Below are positions 9,301 to 17,843 of a stretch of DNA of 52,934 bases, piece by piece. Below the pieces are notes generated by a model. It had not been told where the DNA came from and did not search any database. It was given only the letters and a program-made list of their open reading frames with translations. A program made the translations under genes and the position numbers. Location of the stretch: positions 1 through 52,934 of the forward strand of contig JAOAPR010000100.1 of the NCBI GenBank assembly GCA_025463005.1, written 5' to 3'. Position 1 is the first letter of the stretch; the number at the start of each line of letters is the position of its first letter. The DNA is from Bryobacterales bacterium (GTDB lineage Bacteria; Acidobacteriota; Terriglobia; Bryobacterales; Bryobacteraceae).

Positions 9301-9822
9301 GACGTTGCCGAAGGCGTACAGCTCCATGGCGCCCCAGTAGGTGCTGGTTTTCACGACACCCGGCTGGTCGTACTGTAAGGCGAACAGATTCCGCCCTCCT
9401 GAAGGCACATTTTCCAGAACGGGATTCTCAAAAGTCGATTCGCGCGTGGCGGTTTCGGTTTGAAGCACGGGCGTGCCGAAGACGGTTATCGTATCGACTC
9501 CAGCCAGGGACAGACTGACGTCTATGGAGAGCCGGTCGGACGCTAAGAGCGCCACCTCATGCTCGTACTTCTTGAAGCCTTGCAGCTCGACTGTCAGGGT
9601 GTATGTGCCCGGAAGCAACGTCGCGAGGGAATACCGGCCGATAGAATTCGTTGCGACTTCGTAAGCCAGATGCCTCTCCAGGTCGGAGGCTACAACCTTT
9701 GCTCCAGCCACCAGCGCTCCGGACGGATCCGTCACCTGGCCGCTGATCCTGGCACGGAACTCCTGCGCCAGGCCGGACGCGGCGACCGCCAGTAAACAGA
9801 CGCTAGCTTCTACTAACCTCAT
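6349..9822 (-). CDS. Oar-type TonB-dependent receptor with carboxypeptidase-regulatory-like N-terminal domain
   Basis: From ATG 9822 the protein has 1157 residues. MRLVEASVCLLAVAASGLAQ is a signal peptide; an upstream in-frame extension to 9981 is rejected because this ATG has a Shine-Dalgarno AAAGGGG and the signal peptide begins here. Residues about 22-105 form a CarboxypepD_reg-like beta-sandwich (ISGQVTDPSGALVAGAKV ... LPGTYTLTVELQGFKKY). A plug follows (GRSGENEIVVDGV near 195, AQFGRTGGGVTMINLKSGTN near 235), then a long beta-barrel ending in VIVGVMRLIF, a typical terminal strand with C-terminal Phe. The protein sits in the outer membrane and imports large or scarce ligands; the ligand is unknown. 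The HxlR operon follows on the same strand. Confidence 0.9.
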   Translation of the reverse strand: MRLVEASVCLLAVAASGLAQEFRARISGQVTDPSGALVAGAKVVASDLERHLAYEVATNSIGRYSLATLLPGTYTLTVELQGFKKYEHEVALLASDRLSIDVSLSLAGVDTITVFGTPVLQTETATRESTFENPVLENVPSGGRNLFALQYDQPGVVKTSTYWGAMELYAFGNVNAVSIAGGRSGENEIVVDGVTDTKSDRGVAWVPPIAATEEFTVQINSYDAQFGRTGGGVTMINLKSGTNAFHGQLFEYFKNDKIRANDWIANKNGVPTTAFKNNTFGFGAEGPVRRNRTFFTISLEGLRQHNQGGQSRTLPLPEQLRGDFSHLFDANGNLITIYDPLSTSLGPDGKTFVRTPFVGNAIPLAQINNVAAKVASFYPAANLPGDGPAHLNNYLKILPETNTYDAWLGKLDHMLNAKSRVSFHYGQTPWLNYAKLVWGDNPAEPSNQYPSTRVFRAWGADWAYQFTPTLLFNLRAGVSRFETSNGNSFGVNYDPRQLGFPNSLAAQFATLEFPRFNIAGYSEIGSSGVLSYTAQDVWSLQPNVSWIRGKHNVRLGSELRRYNDNNLNPGLASGSYTFDPGWTQANPQRADSLSGNAFASFLLGRPSSGFVDRNIDPAYRSHYYAAYVQDDFKIHPRLSLNLGLRWDYETPRDERYDRMVRGFAFGQSSPIAGVVQASAASANCPACAAGLKGGLLYADSDNRYAFEPHRANFQPRIGVAYRIAPKLIFRGGYSLGYLGQSANGPPTGFSRQTQLTASQDNGLTPAVSLSDPFPVSIFPNGLLQPIGNSQGLATNLGQNIAFQYLDRPLPYSQQYSAGFQYELPAGWLADVSYAGNLTKRLPVTLQLNFIPSDVLNSIPLDQRQAYFNQQVANPMAGLLPNSAFNGSTVPRQQLLYAFPQYGSGSQMTDVPIGQQRYDSAQMKLSRRFSRGFSVTLAYTISKALEQVSTLNSQDADLQNPLNTRLEKRLTQFDVPQQFSVIGTYSLPGNYSYRWMNGIAAGWTLSGVWMSHSGFPLAFPNAGPLEAKSAKLSDAQRDALAQAAGRAQYDPSYDVWFDTSLFPRTAQSPFTLRTFPTRFPDVRSKPLNITDLSLYKEFHLAERVKWQIRVDAHNAANFPWFGVLDSSGNNVTSPLFGHLRADIGNETRVIVGVMRLIF

Positions 9823-10005
9823 GCCCCTTTGCGTTGAAAGGGCATTGTAGACGGGATCCGGCGCGGGATCAATAATTTTCGCAGATCCGGCCGATTTTTT
9901 CGCATTTCCTAACAGGATTGTCACCCATCCTGTCTCCGGAATCCGGGATTCAGCTCGCAAGTGCCTGAGTTTGCTGGCCATTTACGCGTTGCCGCGGGAG
10001 GTTTT

Positions 10006-10782
10006 ATGAATCGAAAGTTCGGATTTAGCCTGCTATTGGCGATTGCCTCCGGCGGCGTATTGACAGCACAATCCGCAGCGGCGCCCAAAGCTTCAGCTCC
10101 GGCACCAGCGGCTCCCAAGCAGGGCGCCCAACAAGCTGGGGCAGGCGGATTCAAAGTCGGCGATACGGTCCAGATCAACACACTGTTTGGTTGGGCCAAC
10201 GGTACGATCCTGGCCGTGCGTGGGAATTCCTACTACGTGCATGCGCAGACAGGCGCGGACGTCTGGAAGGATTATCCAACGGAAGTGCGCAGAATCGGCG
10301 GGCCCAATGCGGAAGATCATGCGAACGGGGTCTACGAGCTCCACGATCGAGTGCAGGTCAATTTCGAAGGGAAGTGGGTAGACAGCGAGGTCATGACCAT
10401 CCTCGGGAGCGACTACCAGGTCACGCTGCCAGGAAATCGCCTGGTATGGGCTAATCGTCAACAACTCCGATATGTCGGGCCACAGGTGAAGGCGGCTGCG
10501 CCCAAACCTGGAACACCGCCCAAGCCGGGACTCACCAGCTGCGCCGGAAAAGTCGAAGGGCGGTACAGCGCGGGGAGTTTCGGTAACTTCAGTGTCGTCT
10601 TCAAGGGGGGCAAGGCGACGCTCTCCATGTACGGGGAAGGGCAGGAGGCGGAGTGCTGGACGGGTGGCGGCAAGATCTATTTGCGGTCGCCCGATCCGAA
10701 CCTCGGCGACATGGTTTTCGAGATCAACAACGACGGAACACTCGATAGCCCCATGGGGGAGCTTAAGAAGAAGGGCAACTGA
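10006..10782 (+). CDS. Secreted protein with two Agenet/SH3-like repeats
   Basis: The start ATG 10006 is preceded by GGGAGG and opens a signal peptide (MNRKFGFSLLLAIASGGVLTAQ). After an Ala/Pro-rich linker come two similar small beta modules. The first is KVGDTVQINTLFGWANGTILAVRGNSYYV (50-99) and the second is HDRVQVNFEGKWVDSEVMTILGSDYQV (113-158), both resembling Agenet/Tudor-like folds. A Pro-rich linker leads to a C-terminal domain (179-258) with two Cys, GRYSAGSFGNFSVVF and NNDGTLDSPMGEL, which may be another beta-barrel. The function is unknown. The 258-residue gene is followed after 8 nt by the next secreted protein, and the two are probably co-transcribed. Confidence 0.75.
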   Translation: MNRKFGFSLLLAIASGGVLTAQSAAAPKASAPAPAAPKQGAQQAGAGGFKVGDTVQINTLFGWANGTILAVRGNSYYVHAQTGADVWKDYPTEVRRIGGPNAEDHANGVYELHDRVQVNFEGKWVDSEVMTILGSDYQVTLPGNRLVWANRQQLRYVGPQVKAAAPKPGTPPKPGLTSCAGKVEGRYSAGSFGNFSVVFKGGKATLSMYGEGQEAECWTGGGKIYLRSPDPNLGDMVFEINNDGTLDSPMGELKKKGN

Positions 10783-10790
10783 AAAGGACG

Positions 10791-12437
10791 ATGAAAATTT
10801 GTATCGTGGCATCCATCGCCTGGTTCGCACCGATGATCTGGGCGCAGCCGGTCATCACTCCTGGCGGCATCTTGAACGTTAGCGGAGCACAGCCCCGGCT
10901 GGCGCCTAATGCCGTCTTCGTCGTTTACGGCCAGAATCTGGGTCCGGCGACCGAGGTGGATGCCACCGCACCGAACTATCCCATTTCGCTGGGTGGCTCA
11001 TCGGTGAGTTTCACGCCGACGGCCGGGGGCAGTGCGGTCTCCGCTTATATGGTGTTCACCCTGGCTGCTGCCGTGGGAGGTGTGATCCCCTCGTCGCTCG
11101 TGCCCGGCACCTACGCCGTGCGTGTTACCTACAACGGTCAAACCAGCACTCCTCAAACCGTGACCGTCGTCTCTCGGCTATTTAACATTGCGACTGCCAA
11201 CGGCATCGGCAGCGGAACCGCCCAGGCGACGATCGTGGAGGTAAACGAGGGTTTCAGCCTTACTCGCTTCACGACTGCGCCCGCGCCTGCCGGCCCCCGG
11301 CAATTTGCGAAAGCGCCCGCGCATGGCACGAATACCATCTCGCTGTGGGGTACCGGAGGCGGAGCCGACGCGGCCAATGATACCGGCGGCTCGTCCGGCG
11401 ACCAGACGGCGGCGGGGAGTTTCAAAGTGATGGTCGGCAGCCGTGTGATCACGCCGACCTATACGGGTGCCGTGGCAGGGTACCCCGGGCTATGGGTGCT
11501 CATTTTCACTTTGCCCGCTGATATCGAACCGGATTGTTACGCGTCGCTTCAAGTCAGCTCCAATGGTGAACTCAGCAATACACCCATTCTTCCTATTGCG
11601 GCTGCGGGGGAGAGTGCCTGCGCGGATCCGAATCTGACTCCGGCCGTGCTTACCAAGTTGGATGGGGGCGGTACTATCGTCGGCGGTGCGTTGGCCGTTG
11701 TCAGATCCGTCAGCACTAACCCGGCGGTCACGCAGGAATTCGGCAGCGGATCCTTCGCGCGCTGGACAGCAGCCAAATGGGCCGCGAGCGCTCCGAGCCG
11801 GCCGAATCTCGGCCACTGCAGCGTTTTCGAGCGCACCTACCCTGTAGGTGGAACAGATCCCGCCGGCCCCGAGGCACTTCTGGATGCCGGCGCAAGTCTC
11901 CCTTTAAGCGGCCCTGGGTTGCCGCAAGGAGCCAGTCTGGCAAGAATCGTAGTGCCGACGTTTGGTTTCAGCTACCTCTTCTCACCGGCGCTCGGGACAT
12001 TTAGAACCGGGAGATACACCTTGACCGGAAACGGTGGCGCCGACGTCGGCCCATTCAACGCAGGAGCGAACTTCCCAGCCAGCTTCGCCGTGACAAATTG
12101 GGATTCCATCACCGTCATCGATCGCTCCCGGCCAGTCAACCTCACCTGGACTGGAAGCGGAGCGGACTATGTGACGGTCGTGATCACGAACTCGAGACGA
12201 GAAAGCTCTATCATTCACATCGTTACGATCTCCTGCTATGTTCGCGGCAGCGATGGGGCACTTTCGGTTCCTCTGAGCGCGGTCTCCCGATTGTTGCCGC
12301 CACCTGCCGATGCCACGATGTCGGTGCAAGGATATAGCTTTGAGATTTTCAACGCGAACCTGGTGGCAGGCGGTCAGATCGACTTTGGCTCTTTCGGGGC
12401 CGCGCTCAGCGTCTCGAAGACTCTTAGCGTCCAATGA
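10791..12437 (+). CDS. Secreted protein with Solibacter-type TIGR03437 domain
   Basis: The 548-residue protein starts with a short signal peptide (KICIVASIAWFAPMIWAQ) followed by PNAVFVVYGQNLGP and ISLGGSSVSFTPTAGG. This resembles the uncharacterised domain described as TIGR03437, abundant in Solibacter, which looks like a TIG/IPT Ig-like fold. Further on, ISLWGTGGGADAANDTGG and YTGAVAGYPGLWVLIFTLPADI match the second half of such domains. The C-terminal half (about 290-548) is beta-rich, with several Cys pairs and no enzyme motif. The protein is inferred to be extracellular or surface-attached. It lies 8 nt after the Agenet-like gene. Confidence 0.75.
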   Translation: MKICIVASIAWFAPMIWAQPVITPGGILNVSGAQPRLAPNAVFVVYGQNLGPATEVDATAPNYPISLGGSSVSFTPTAGGSAVSAYMVFTLAAAVGGVIPSSLVPGTYAVRVTYNGQTSTPQTVTVVSRLFNIATANGIGSGTAQATIVEVNEGFSLTRFTTAPAPAGPRQFAKAPAHGTNTISLWGTGGGADAANDTGGSSGDQTAAGSFKVMVGSRVITPTYTGAVAGYPGLWVLIFTLPADIEPDCYASLQVSSNGELSNTPILPIAAAGESACADPNLTPAVLTKLDGGGTIVGGALAVVRSVSTNPAVTQEFGSGSFARWTAAKWAASAPSRPNLGHCSVFERTYPVGGTDPAGPEALLDAGASLPLSGPGLPQGASLARIVVPTFGFSYLFSPALGTFRTGRYTLTGNGGADVGPFNAGANFPASFAVTNWDSITVIDRSRPVNLTWTGSGADYVTVVITNSRRESSIIHIVTISCYVRGSDGALSVPLSAVSRLLPPPADATMSVQGYSFEIFNANLVAGGQIDFGSFGAALSVSKTLSVQ

Positions 12438-12518
12438 CTCAGCGGGGCGACACGAAGCCCGGCCGTCCCCGTCCGGTGTAAGTCCGGCCATACTATAGAG
12501 AATTGAAGCGGATTGACG

Positions 12519-15500
12519 ATGCGCAGGTTCCTAGTCAGCGCGGTATTGGCCGTCTGCCTGGCAGCGGGCGCTGAAGCCGCGTCGCATCGTCTGAATCTCT
12601 ATCCCAACTCCTTCACGATCTTCTCGATGGCGGAAGGCCCCGACCACCTGCTGTGGCTGGCGACTTCCGACGGCTTGTACCGTTTTGACGGATTTCACTA
12701 CCACAAGATCACGGATTATCCGTTCAGCTTTGCCAGGTTCGTCGCGTTCACCGGCGATGGATCTTTATGGGTCGGCAGCTATGAAGGTCTGGCGCGCGCC
12801 CGCCCCGGTAAGAGCTTCGAAGTCATCCTGACGGAAGAAGTTATTAGTTTGGCGGCTTATCCCGATCAGGTGTTCGTTCGTTTGACGGACCTGGTTCAAA
12901 TTCGGCTGGACGGCTCCGTGCGTCACCTCGGCCACCATACACGGCGGGATTTGTTGATCGATTCTTCCGGAATGCTGTGGTCCACCTGCATAAGCCCCAA
13001 CGCTGCGTGCTGGATCGATCCCACCCGGCCGGAACAACTCCAGCAGGTGCAAGGTCTGGAGGTCTCACAGGCAGCGGTTCGCGATTCCCAAGGCCGGCTA
13101 TGGGTCTCCAACGATGAACACGCCATGATTTTCCAGGATGGGCGCGCCCTGTTGACCCTGCAACGTAAGCCGACTGTCGAAACCCGGCGTACCAATCCTC
13201 TGCTTCCGGGCGGTGGTGGCCAACTCTGGTTCCTCGGGGAGGCGGTGCGCGGCCTGGTGCAGGAAGTAGAATTTCGCGACCGCGCCGATCACGATCGTTA
13301 TCCTCCCATTTCGGGCCTTGAGGACAGCCGAGGTCATGTATGGGTGGCTTCGTTAGGGCAAGGATTGGTCGAATGGGTTCCCGACCAGCAATGGCAGCGG
13401 TGGTTTCCCGAGGATTTCGACAATGAACCGGTCGTGCTGCTGGTGCGGGATCATCAGGGATCGCTGGTGCTCGCCACGCACAAACATCTATATCGCTGGA
13501 ATCAGCAGACGGGTAAGTGGAGGCGCTTCGCTGAGGGGGACCATCGCTATGAAGGGCTGCTGCCGCTCGATGACGGCGGATTCCTGGCTACGATGCGCGA
13601 TCTGGGTGTGGTCCGGCTCTCCAGCGACGGAAGGATTGTGGAGCGCATCAAAGATCTTTTGCCGGAGGGGGACAAATACCGTAAAATCATCCGCGATGGA
13701 AAAGGGCGAATCTGGATCGGCGCGAAACGCATTCTCCTGCGTATAGAAGGCAAGCCCGGCTCGCTGCGGCTGCGCGAGGAGCATCTGCCTGGAGATCCCT
13801 TTAACGGCTACGAAAACAGTGTCGATTTAGAAGTGGATCGCTCCGGTCGTTTATGGGCTGGATATCAGAACGGAATTGCGTGGCTGGATGACGAGGATCA
13901 TTGGCATCAGGTTCCAACCAACCAGCCCATCACCGAAGTCCGTTCGTTTACGCTTGCGGGAGACGATTTCTGGATAGCGCATCGGCAATCGGGCGCATTC
14001 ACCCGGCTTAGTAAGGATCGCGATCGCTGGAATGTGTCGACATTGGCGGCAAATGCCGGATATGGCCCCACCGATTCGCTATTCATTAAACGCGATTCGC
14101 GCGGATGGATCTGGCGCGGCGCCACGGACGGCGTCCACATTTCAGATGGGCACAACTTCGGTCCCAATGACTGGCTTCACATTCATCTGGGAAACGGTCT
14201 GGCCGCGAATGAAATGGATATTTATGGGTTCTTCGAAGACGCGGACGGTACAGTCTGGATCGCCGGCGCAGAAGGCCTGACTCATTTTCGTCCGGACCCG
14301 TCGTGGTTCCAGGCGCCCCGCGAAGCTCCCGTCCCTCAAGTGACCCGGTTGATAACAAATGGCCACCCGTTCCTTTATCCGGCGGCGATTCCGCACCAAC
14401 TTCCGGCGAGCACTACTGCCATGGAAATTGACGTGGGATCGCTGGGGACGCCTCCGTTCCGCGACGTTCCTTTCCGCTATCGCTTGCTGCCGCTCTCCAA
14501 GGAGTGGCGCGTCTCGACGAATGGCACGCTGCAATTTGCGAATCTGTCCCCGCTGGCATACACGCTCGAAATTGGTTATGCAGGCGACGGTCCGCCCAAG
14601 GTATCCACATTTTCGTTGCGGATCGGAGCGCCGAGCCGGGAGGTGTCGTGGTTGTGGACGCTTTTGTTTCTGACTGGCACGGGCGCAGTGATCGCAATCA
14701 TCCGTTACGCGCCGGGGTTGGACGGATTCAGGTTCCGCATGGGAAAAGCGATCTTCGTGTTACGCCGTCGTTACAGCGACCGGACTGCCGTCAGATCGAC
14801 AGACGCTCTACGCGCATCCGGGAACTATTCGGGCCGAACTTTGTCCGGGCGATATCTTCTGAGCCGGATCGTATCTCGCGGGGGATTCTCGGTGGTGTAT
14901 GAAGGCTCTGATCTCAGCAACGGAAATGCTCGAATTGCCGTGAAGGTCCTCAACCGAGGCTCTGGCTCAAGTTCTTATCAAGACGGCTGGCTGCGCGACC
15001 GGTTCGCACACGAAGTAGCTTCATTGCGATCCGTGGATCATCCCGGAGTGGTCCGGATTCTGGATTCGTGGGTCAGTTCCTCCGGCGAGCCGTGCCTGGC
15101 GATGCCATTCCTGGAGGGACAAACGCTGCGTACAGCTCTATCGGAAAAACCGTTCACGCTCGAGCGAGTGGCGCGCATCGTTAATCAACTCGGAGCGGCC
15201 TTAGCCGAGGTGCATGACCGCGGGATCGTTCATCGCGATCTCAAACCCGAGAATCTGATCCTTCTCCGGCCGGCGACAGATCTCGAGCAGGTGGTCATTA
15301 TCGACTTCGGAACCGCCGGATTGCGCACCGGCGACGACGAACTGGCCGCCACCACACTCCTGGCAGGATCGTTTCACTACATGGCGCCGGAGCGGCTGAC
15401 GGGGCACTACTCAGCAGCGAGCGATCGATTTTCTTTCGCCGTAATTGTCTTGGAGATGCTGACCGGCAAGCGGCTGCCCGATCTCCGCGTCATGTTTTCA

Positions 15501-15677
15501 GACGCGTCGTTTTTGGGTGAGTTACAGAAGGCCCTGGGCGTCACCCTCAGCCAGGATGCGGCGCAGCGCGTCGCGAATCTACTGGGCCCGGCGTTTGACC
15601 CGGAGCCTCGCCGCAGGCCTGCGAACACCCGAGCATGGGCTGAAGAGTTAGCTGCTGCGATCTATCAGAAAATCTAG
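12519..15677 (+). CDS. Beta-propeller (Reg_prop/Y_Y_Y) sensor with C-terminal Ser/Thr protein kinase
   Basis: From ATG 12519 there are 1052 residues. The signal peptide (MRRFLVSAVLAVCLAAGAEAA) leads to about ten Reg_prop-type repeats of the form D-x-x-G-x-h-W-h (GDGSLWVGS, DSQGRLWVSN, EDSRGHVWVAS, DGKGRIWIGA, VDRSGRLWAGY, DADGTVWIAG). A Y_Y_Y-like domain lies at about 630-705 (DVPFRYRLLPLSKEWR), one membrane span at about 709-731 and a protein kinase at about 777-1052. Kinase motifs are complete: IAVKVL (Lys809), HRDLKPEN (His905), DFGTAG (Asp929) and YMAPERL. The glycine loop is altered (VSRGGFSVVY). The propeller should face the periplasm and the kinase the cytoplasm. In the usual form of this sensor the output is a histidine kinase. 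Its stop overlaps that of the convergent ECF sigma factor. Confidence 0.92.
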   Translation: MRRFLVSAVLAVCLAAGAEAASHRLNLYPNSFTIFSMAEGPDHLLWLATSDGLYRFDGFHYHKITDYPFSFARFVAFTGDGSLWVGSYEGLARARPGKSFEVILTEEVISLAAYPDQVFVRLTDLVQIRLDGSVRHLGHHTRRDLLIDSSGMLWSTCISPNAACWIDPTRPEQLQQVQGLEVSQAAVRDSQGRLWVSNDEHAMIFQDGRALLTLQRKPTVETRRTNPLLPGGGGQLWFLGEAVRGLVQEVEFRDRADHDRYPPISGLEDSRGHVWVASLGQGLVEWVPDQQWQRWFPEDFDNEPVVLLVRDHQGSLVLATHKHLYRWNQQTGKWRRFAEGDHRYEGLLPLDDGGFLATMRDLGVVRLSSDGRIVERIKDLLPEGDKYRKIIRDGKGRIWIGAKRILLRIEGKPGSLRLREEHLPGDPFNGYENSVDLEVDRSGRLWAGYQNGIAWLDDEDHWHQVPTNQPITEVRSFTLAGDDFWIAHRQSGAFTRLSKDRDRWNVSTLAANAGYGPTDSLFIKRDSRGWIWRGATDGVHISDGHNFGPNDWLHIHLGNGLAANEMDIYGFFEDADGTVWIAGAEGLTHFRPDPSWFQAPREAPVPQVTRLITNGHPFLYPAAIPHQLPASTTAMEIDVGSLGTPPFRDVPFRYRLLPLSKEWRVSTNGTLQFANLSPLAYTLEIGYAGDGPPKVSTFSLRIGAPSREVSWLWTLLFLTGTGAVIAIIRYAPGLDGFRFRMGKAIFVLRRRYSDRTAVRSTDALRASGNYSGRTLSGRYLLSRIVSRGGFSVVYEGSDLSNGNARIAVKVLNRGSGSSSYQDGWLRDRFAHEVASLRSVDHPGVVRILDSWVSSSGEPCLAMPFLEGQTLRTALSEKPFTLERVARIVNQLGAALAEVHDRGIVHRDLKPENLILLRPATDLEQVVIIDFGTAGLRTGDDELAATTLLAGSFHYMAPERLTGHYSAASDRFSFAVIVLEMLTGKRLPDLRVMFSDASFLGELQKALGVTLSQDAAQRVANLLGPAFDPEPRRRPANTRAWAEELAAAIYQKI

Positions 15678-16225
15678 ACGCAGCGTTTCAAGCGATTCGC
15701 CATCCACTGCAGACCGAAATCGTAATCGGCGCGCACCCGCCAGGCTTCGCGACCCTGGGATAGCGTCATCTCATGAATCGTCTGGCCTTCCACGCAACGC
15801 GCCCAAACCGTCTCGGCCACTTCTCGATCCATGGCGCGAAGTTTTTCAAACATCATCTTCACGGCCAAAGCGGATTCGCGGTCGGCATGACGGGCGGTCA
15901 GTAACAGTTCCGGAATCAACTCCGGCTGGATTTTTCTGGCTGCGTTTTTTGAGCGCGAATGATCGATCAAAACCTGCCGCATGGCGCGAGCCGAGATGCG
16001 GAAGAAATGATCCTCGTTGAGAATGCGAGCTTCCAAGCGGTGCAGCTTCAAAAACAGCTCGCTCACCAGAGCTGTGGGCTGTAGCGTGTGTCCGGGACGT
16101 TCCCTTTTGAGCAGCGCCGAGGCGATGACCCGAAGCCGGTAGAATGCCAGCTTGTAGACGGCATCCTGAGCAATGCTGTCGCCGAGTTGGGCTTTCTCGA
16201 ATAATGACGCGAATGCTTCCGCCAT
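15674..16225 (-). CDS. ECF sigma factor of the Ser/Thr-kinase-associated (ECF43/TIGR02999-like) type
   Basis: The 183-residue reading from ATG 16225 has a Shine-Dalgarno (GGTGGAG); a TTG at 16267 would add 14 residues and is less likely. Region 2 reads PTALVSELFLKLHRL, then NEDHFFRISARAMRQVLIDHSRSKNAARK, the hallmark of the Sigma70_ECF family. Region 4 is MDREVAETVWARCVEGQTIHEM. The acidic region-2.2 residues of ordinary ECF factors, which bind RNA polymerase, are replaced: PTALVSE has Thr51 near that site. In the ECF43 group a Thr at this place is known to be phosphorylated by a partner Ser/Thr kinase. The gene converges on the propeller kinase gene, overlapping by the 4 bases CTAG. The helix-turn-helix of region 4 is divergent, so promoter choice cannot be guessed. 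Confidence 0.85.
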   Translation of the reverse strand: MAEAFASLFEKAQLGDSIAQDAVYKLAFYRLRVIASALLKRERPGHTLQPTALVSELFLKLHRLEARILNEDHFFRISARAMRQVLIDHSRSKNAARKIQPELIPELLLTARHADRESALAVKMMFEKLRAMDREVAETVWARCVEGQTIHEMTLSQGREAWRVRADYDFGLQWMANRLKRCV

Positions 16226-16287
16226 CGATTGCTCCACCCCTGCTTGGTTAAAGGCAGAGTATAGCAAAAGAACGGTAAACTTTCTTC

Positions 16288-16581
16288 GTGAGCCACGCCA
16301 AGGGTCTTTTGAAAGGGGCGAAGTTCAACGGTCGGCATTCTACGGTGATTCCGAGTGCGGTTACGGCGATCGAAGCTGCCAGAGATTGTCCGTACGTTAG
16401 CAAGATCGCCCTGGGCGTCATCACACCGCTGCGGGCGGGTAAACCCCATCTGAAATTTAATCCCGTGAGCGGTGGCTTGAAAATGCAGGTGCGGGGCACG
16501 CACGCCGTTCAGATTCTCTGGCTGTACACGACCAGGCCCGACGACGTAATTGCGGAGATCACGAGAAAGTGGGCTCCATAA
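16288..16581 (+). CDS. Small conserved protein, DUF2103-like
   Basis: The 97-residue frame uses a GTG start (MSHAKGLLKG). It contains GRHSTVIPSA, SKIALGVITPLRAGKPHLKF and GGLKMQVRGTHAVQILWLYT, a pattern like the predicted metal-binding family DUF2103, whose members are about this size. No strong Shine-Dalgarno is seen. It is divergent from the sigma factor with only 62 nt between the two starts, so promoters for both must be packed there. The family match is from memory of the pattern, not a search. Confidence 0.5.
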   Translation: MSHAKGLLKGAKFNGRHSTVIPSAVTAIEAARDCPYVSKIALGVITPLRAGKPHLKFNPVSGGLKMQVRGTHAVQILWLYTTRPDDVIAEITRKWAP

Positions 16582-16593
16582 CGCCCAGTACCA

Positions 16594-17790
16594 TCAAACT
16601 CGAACCGGTGAAGCCGCCTCTCTGTGCGATTCCGTCATGTAATCGAGCGCTGCCGAGACGCCACCCTTACGGTGGGGAACGCCGGCGATATCGAGTCCCA
16701 TCTCAACGCCGCTGAGGGCTCCGGCGAGCATAAGATCGTTGAAGTCGCCCAGGTGGCCGATACGGAAAACTTTGTCCTGTAACTTGCCGAGGCCGGTACC
16801 CAGGGGCATGTTGAACCGCTCCAGAATCACTTTGCGAAGCTCGTCCGCGGAGTGACCAGCCGGCGTATAGATTGCTGTTACCGAGTTGCTGTATTCCTTC
16901 GGATCGAGAGCCACGTTTTCGAGGCCCCAGGCGCGAACGGCGCGGCGCGTCGCTTCGCCATGACGCTCGTGCCGCTTAAACACATTCTGCAACCCTTCCT
17001 CACGCAGCATATCCAGTGATTCGCGCAGACCGTAGAGAAGATTGGTAGCGGGAGTGTACGGGAAAAAACCGTTGGCGTTTTGTGTAAGCATCGGCTCCCA
17101 TTCCCAGTACGCTCTTGGAAGCCGTGCCGATTTCGACGCCGCCAGCGCCTTGTCGCTGATCGCGTTAAACCCGAGTCCGGGCGGCAGCATCAACCCTTTC
17201 TGTGAGCCACCGATGGATACGTCAACTTCCCATTCGTCGTGCCGGTAATCGATAGAACCGAGCGACGATATGACGTCTACCAGCAGCAGCGCGGGATGCT
17301 GCGCGCGTTTCATGGCTGCGCGAACTTCGCTAACCGAACTGGTGACACCCGACGATGTTTCGTTATGCACCACACCGACAGCCTTGATCTTGCGATCGCG
17401 ATCTTCACGGAGCTTGGCTTCGACCACTTGCGGATCGGCGCCATGCCGCCAGTCGGTTTGTACGACGTCGACATCCAGGCCCAGTTTGAGTGCCACTTGG
17501 ATCCACAAGGCGGCGAACTGGCCGACGTCGAACATCAGTATTTTGTCCCCGGGCGAGAGGGTATTCGTCAGTGCGCCCTCCCAGGCTCCGGATCCTGAGG
17601 AAGGAAAGATGACGACCTTTCCTGAGGTTTGGAAAACCTCTTTCATTCCCTCCAGGACCTCGAGTCCCAGGCGTCCAAACTCCGGACCGCGATGATCGAT
17701 GGTAGGCCGCGCCATCGCGCGCAGCACACGTTCTGGCACATTGGTGGGGCCGGGAAGCTGAACAAATTGACGACCGCTAGAATAAGGCAT
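16594..17790 (-). CDS. Serine-glyoxylate / alanine-glyoxylate aminotransferase (class V)
   Basis: The 398-residue protein opens with QLPGPTNVPERVLRAMARPTIDHRGPEF, the classic start of the serine-glyoxylate and serine-pyruvate aminotransferase group. FPSSGSGAWEGAL binds the cofactor phosphate, VVHNETSSGV and LLVDVISSLGSI line the active site, and IGGSQKGLMLPPGLG holds the PLP-binding Lys198. It moves the amino group of serine (or alanine) to glyoxylate, giving hydroxypyruvate and glycine, in the cytoplasm. Length and motif order are normal. It stands alone between a convergent DUF2103-like gene and the SDR gene upstream, with a 53-nt gap to the latter. Serine-type rather than alanine-type activity is probable but not provable here. 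Confidence 0.9.
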   Translation of the reverse strand: MPYSSGRQFVQLPGPTNVPERVLRAMARPTIDHRGPEFGRLGLEVLEGMKEVFQTSGKVVIFPSSGSGAWEGALTNTLSPGDKILMFDVGQFAALWIQVALKLGLDVDVVQTDWRHGADPQVVEAKLREDRDRKIKAVGVVHNETSSGVTSSVSEVRAAMKRAQHPALLLVDVISSLGSIDYRHDEWEVDVSIGGSQKGLMLPPGLGFNAISDKALAASKSARLPRAYWEWEPMLTQNANGFFPYTPATNLLYGLRESLDMLREEGLQNVFKRHERHGEATRRAVRAWGLENVALDPKEYSNSVTAIYTPAGHSADELRKVILERFNMPLGTGLGKLQDKVFRIGHLGDFNDLMLAGALSGVEMGLDIAGVPHRKGGVSAALDYMTESHREAASPVRV

Positions 17791-17843
17791 CAGTTAATCC
17801 AAACGCTCATTGTACATCTCATGGGACCCGAGGCGGCAGGAAT

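Noticed and set aside
9823-9981. Extension of the receptor gene by 53 codons upstream of ATG 9822
   Set aside because: ATG 9822 has a Shine-Dalgarno and opens the signal peptide; the extension shows no signal and is charged.
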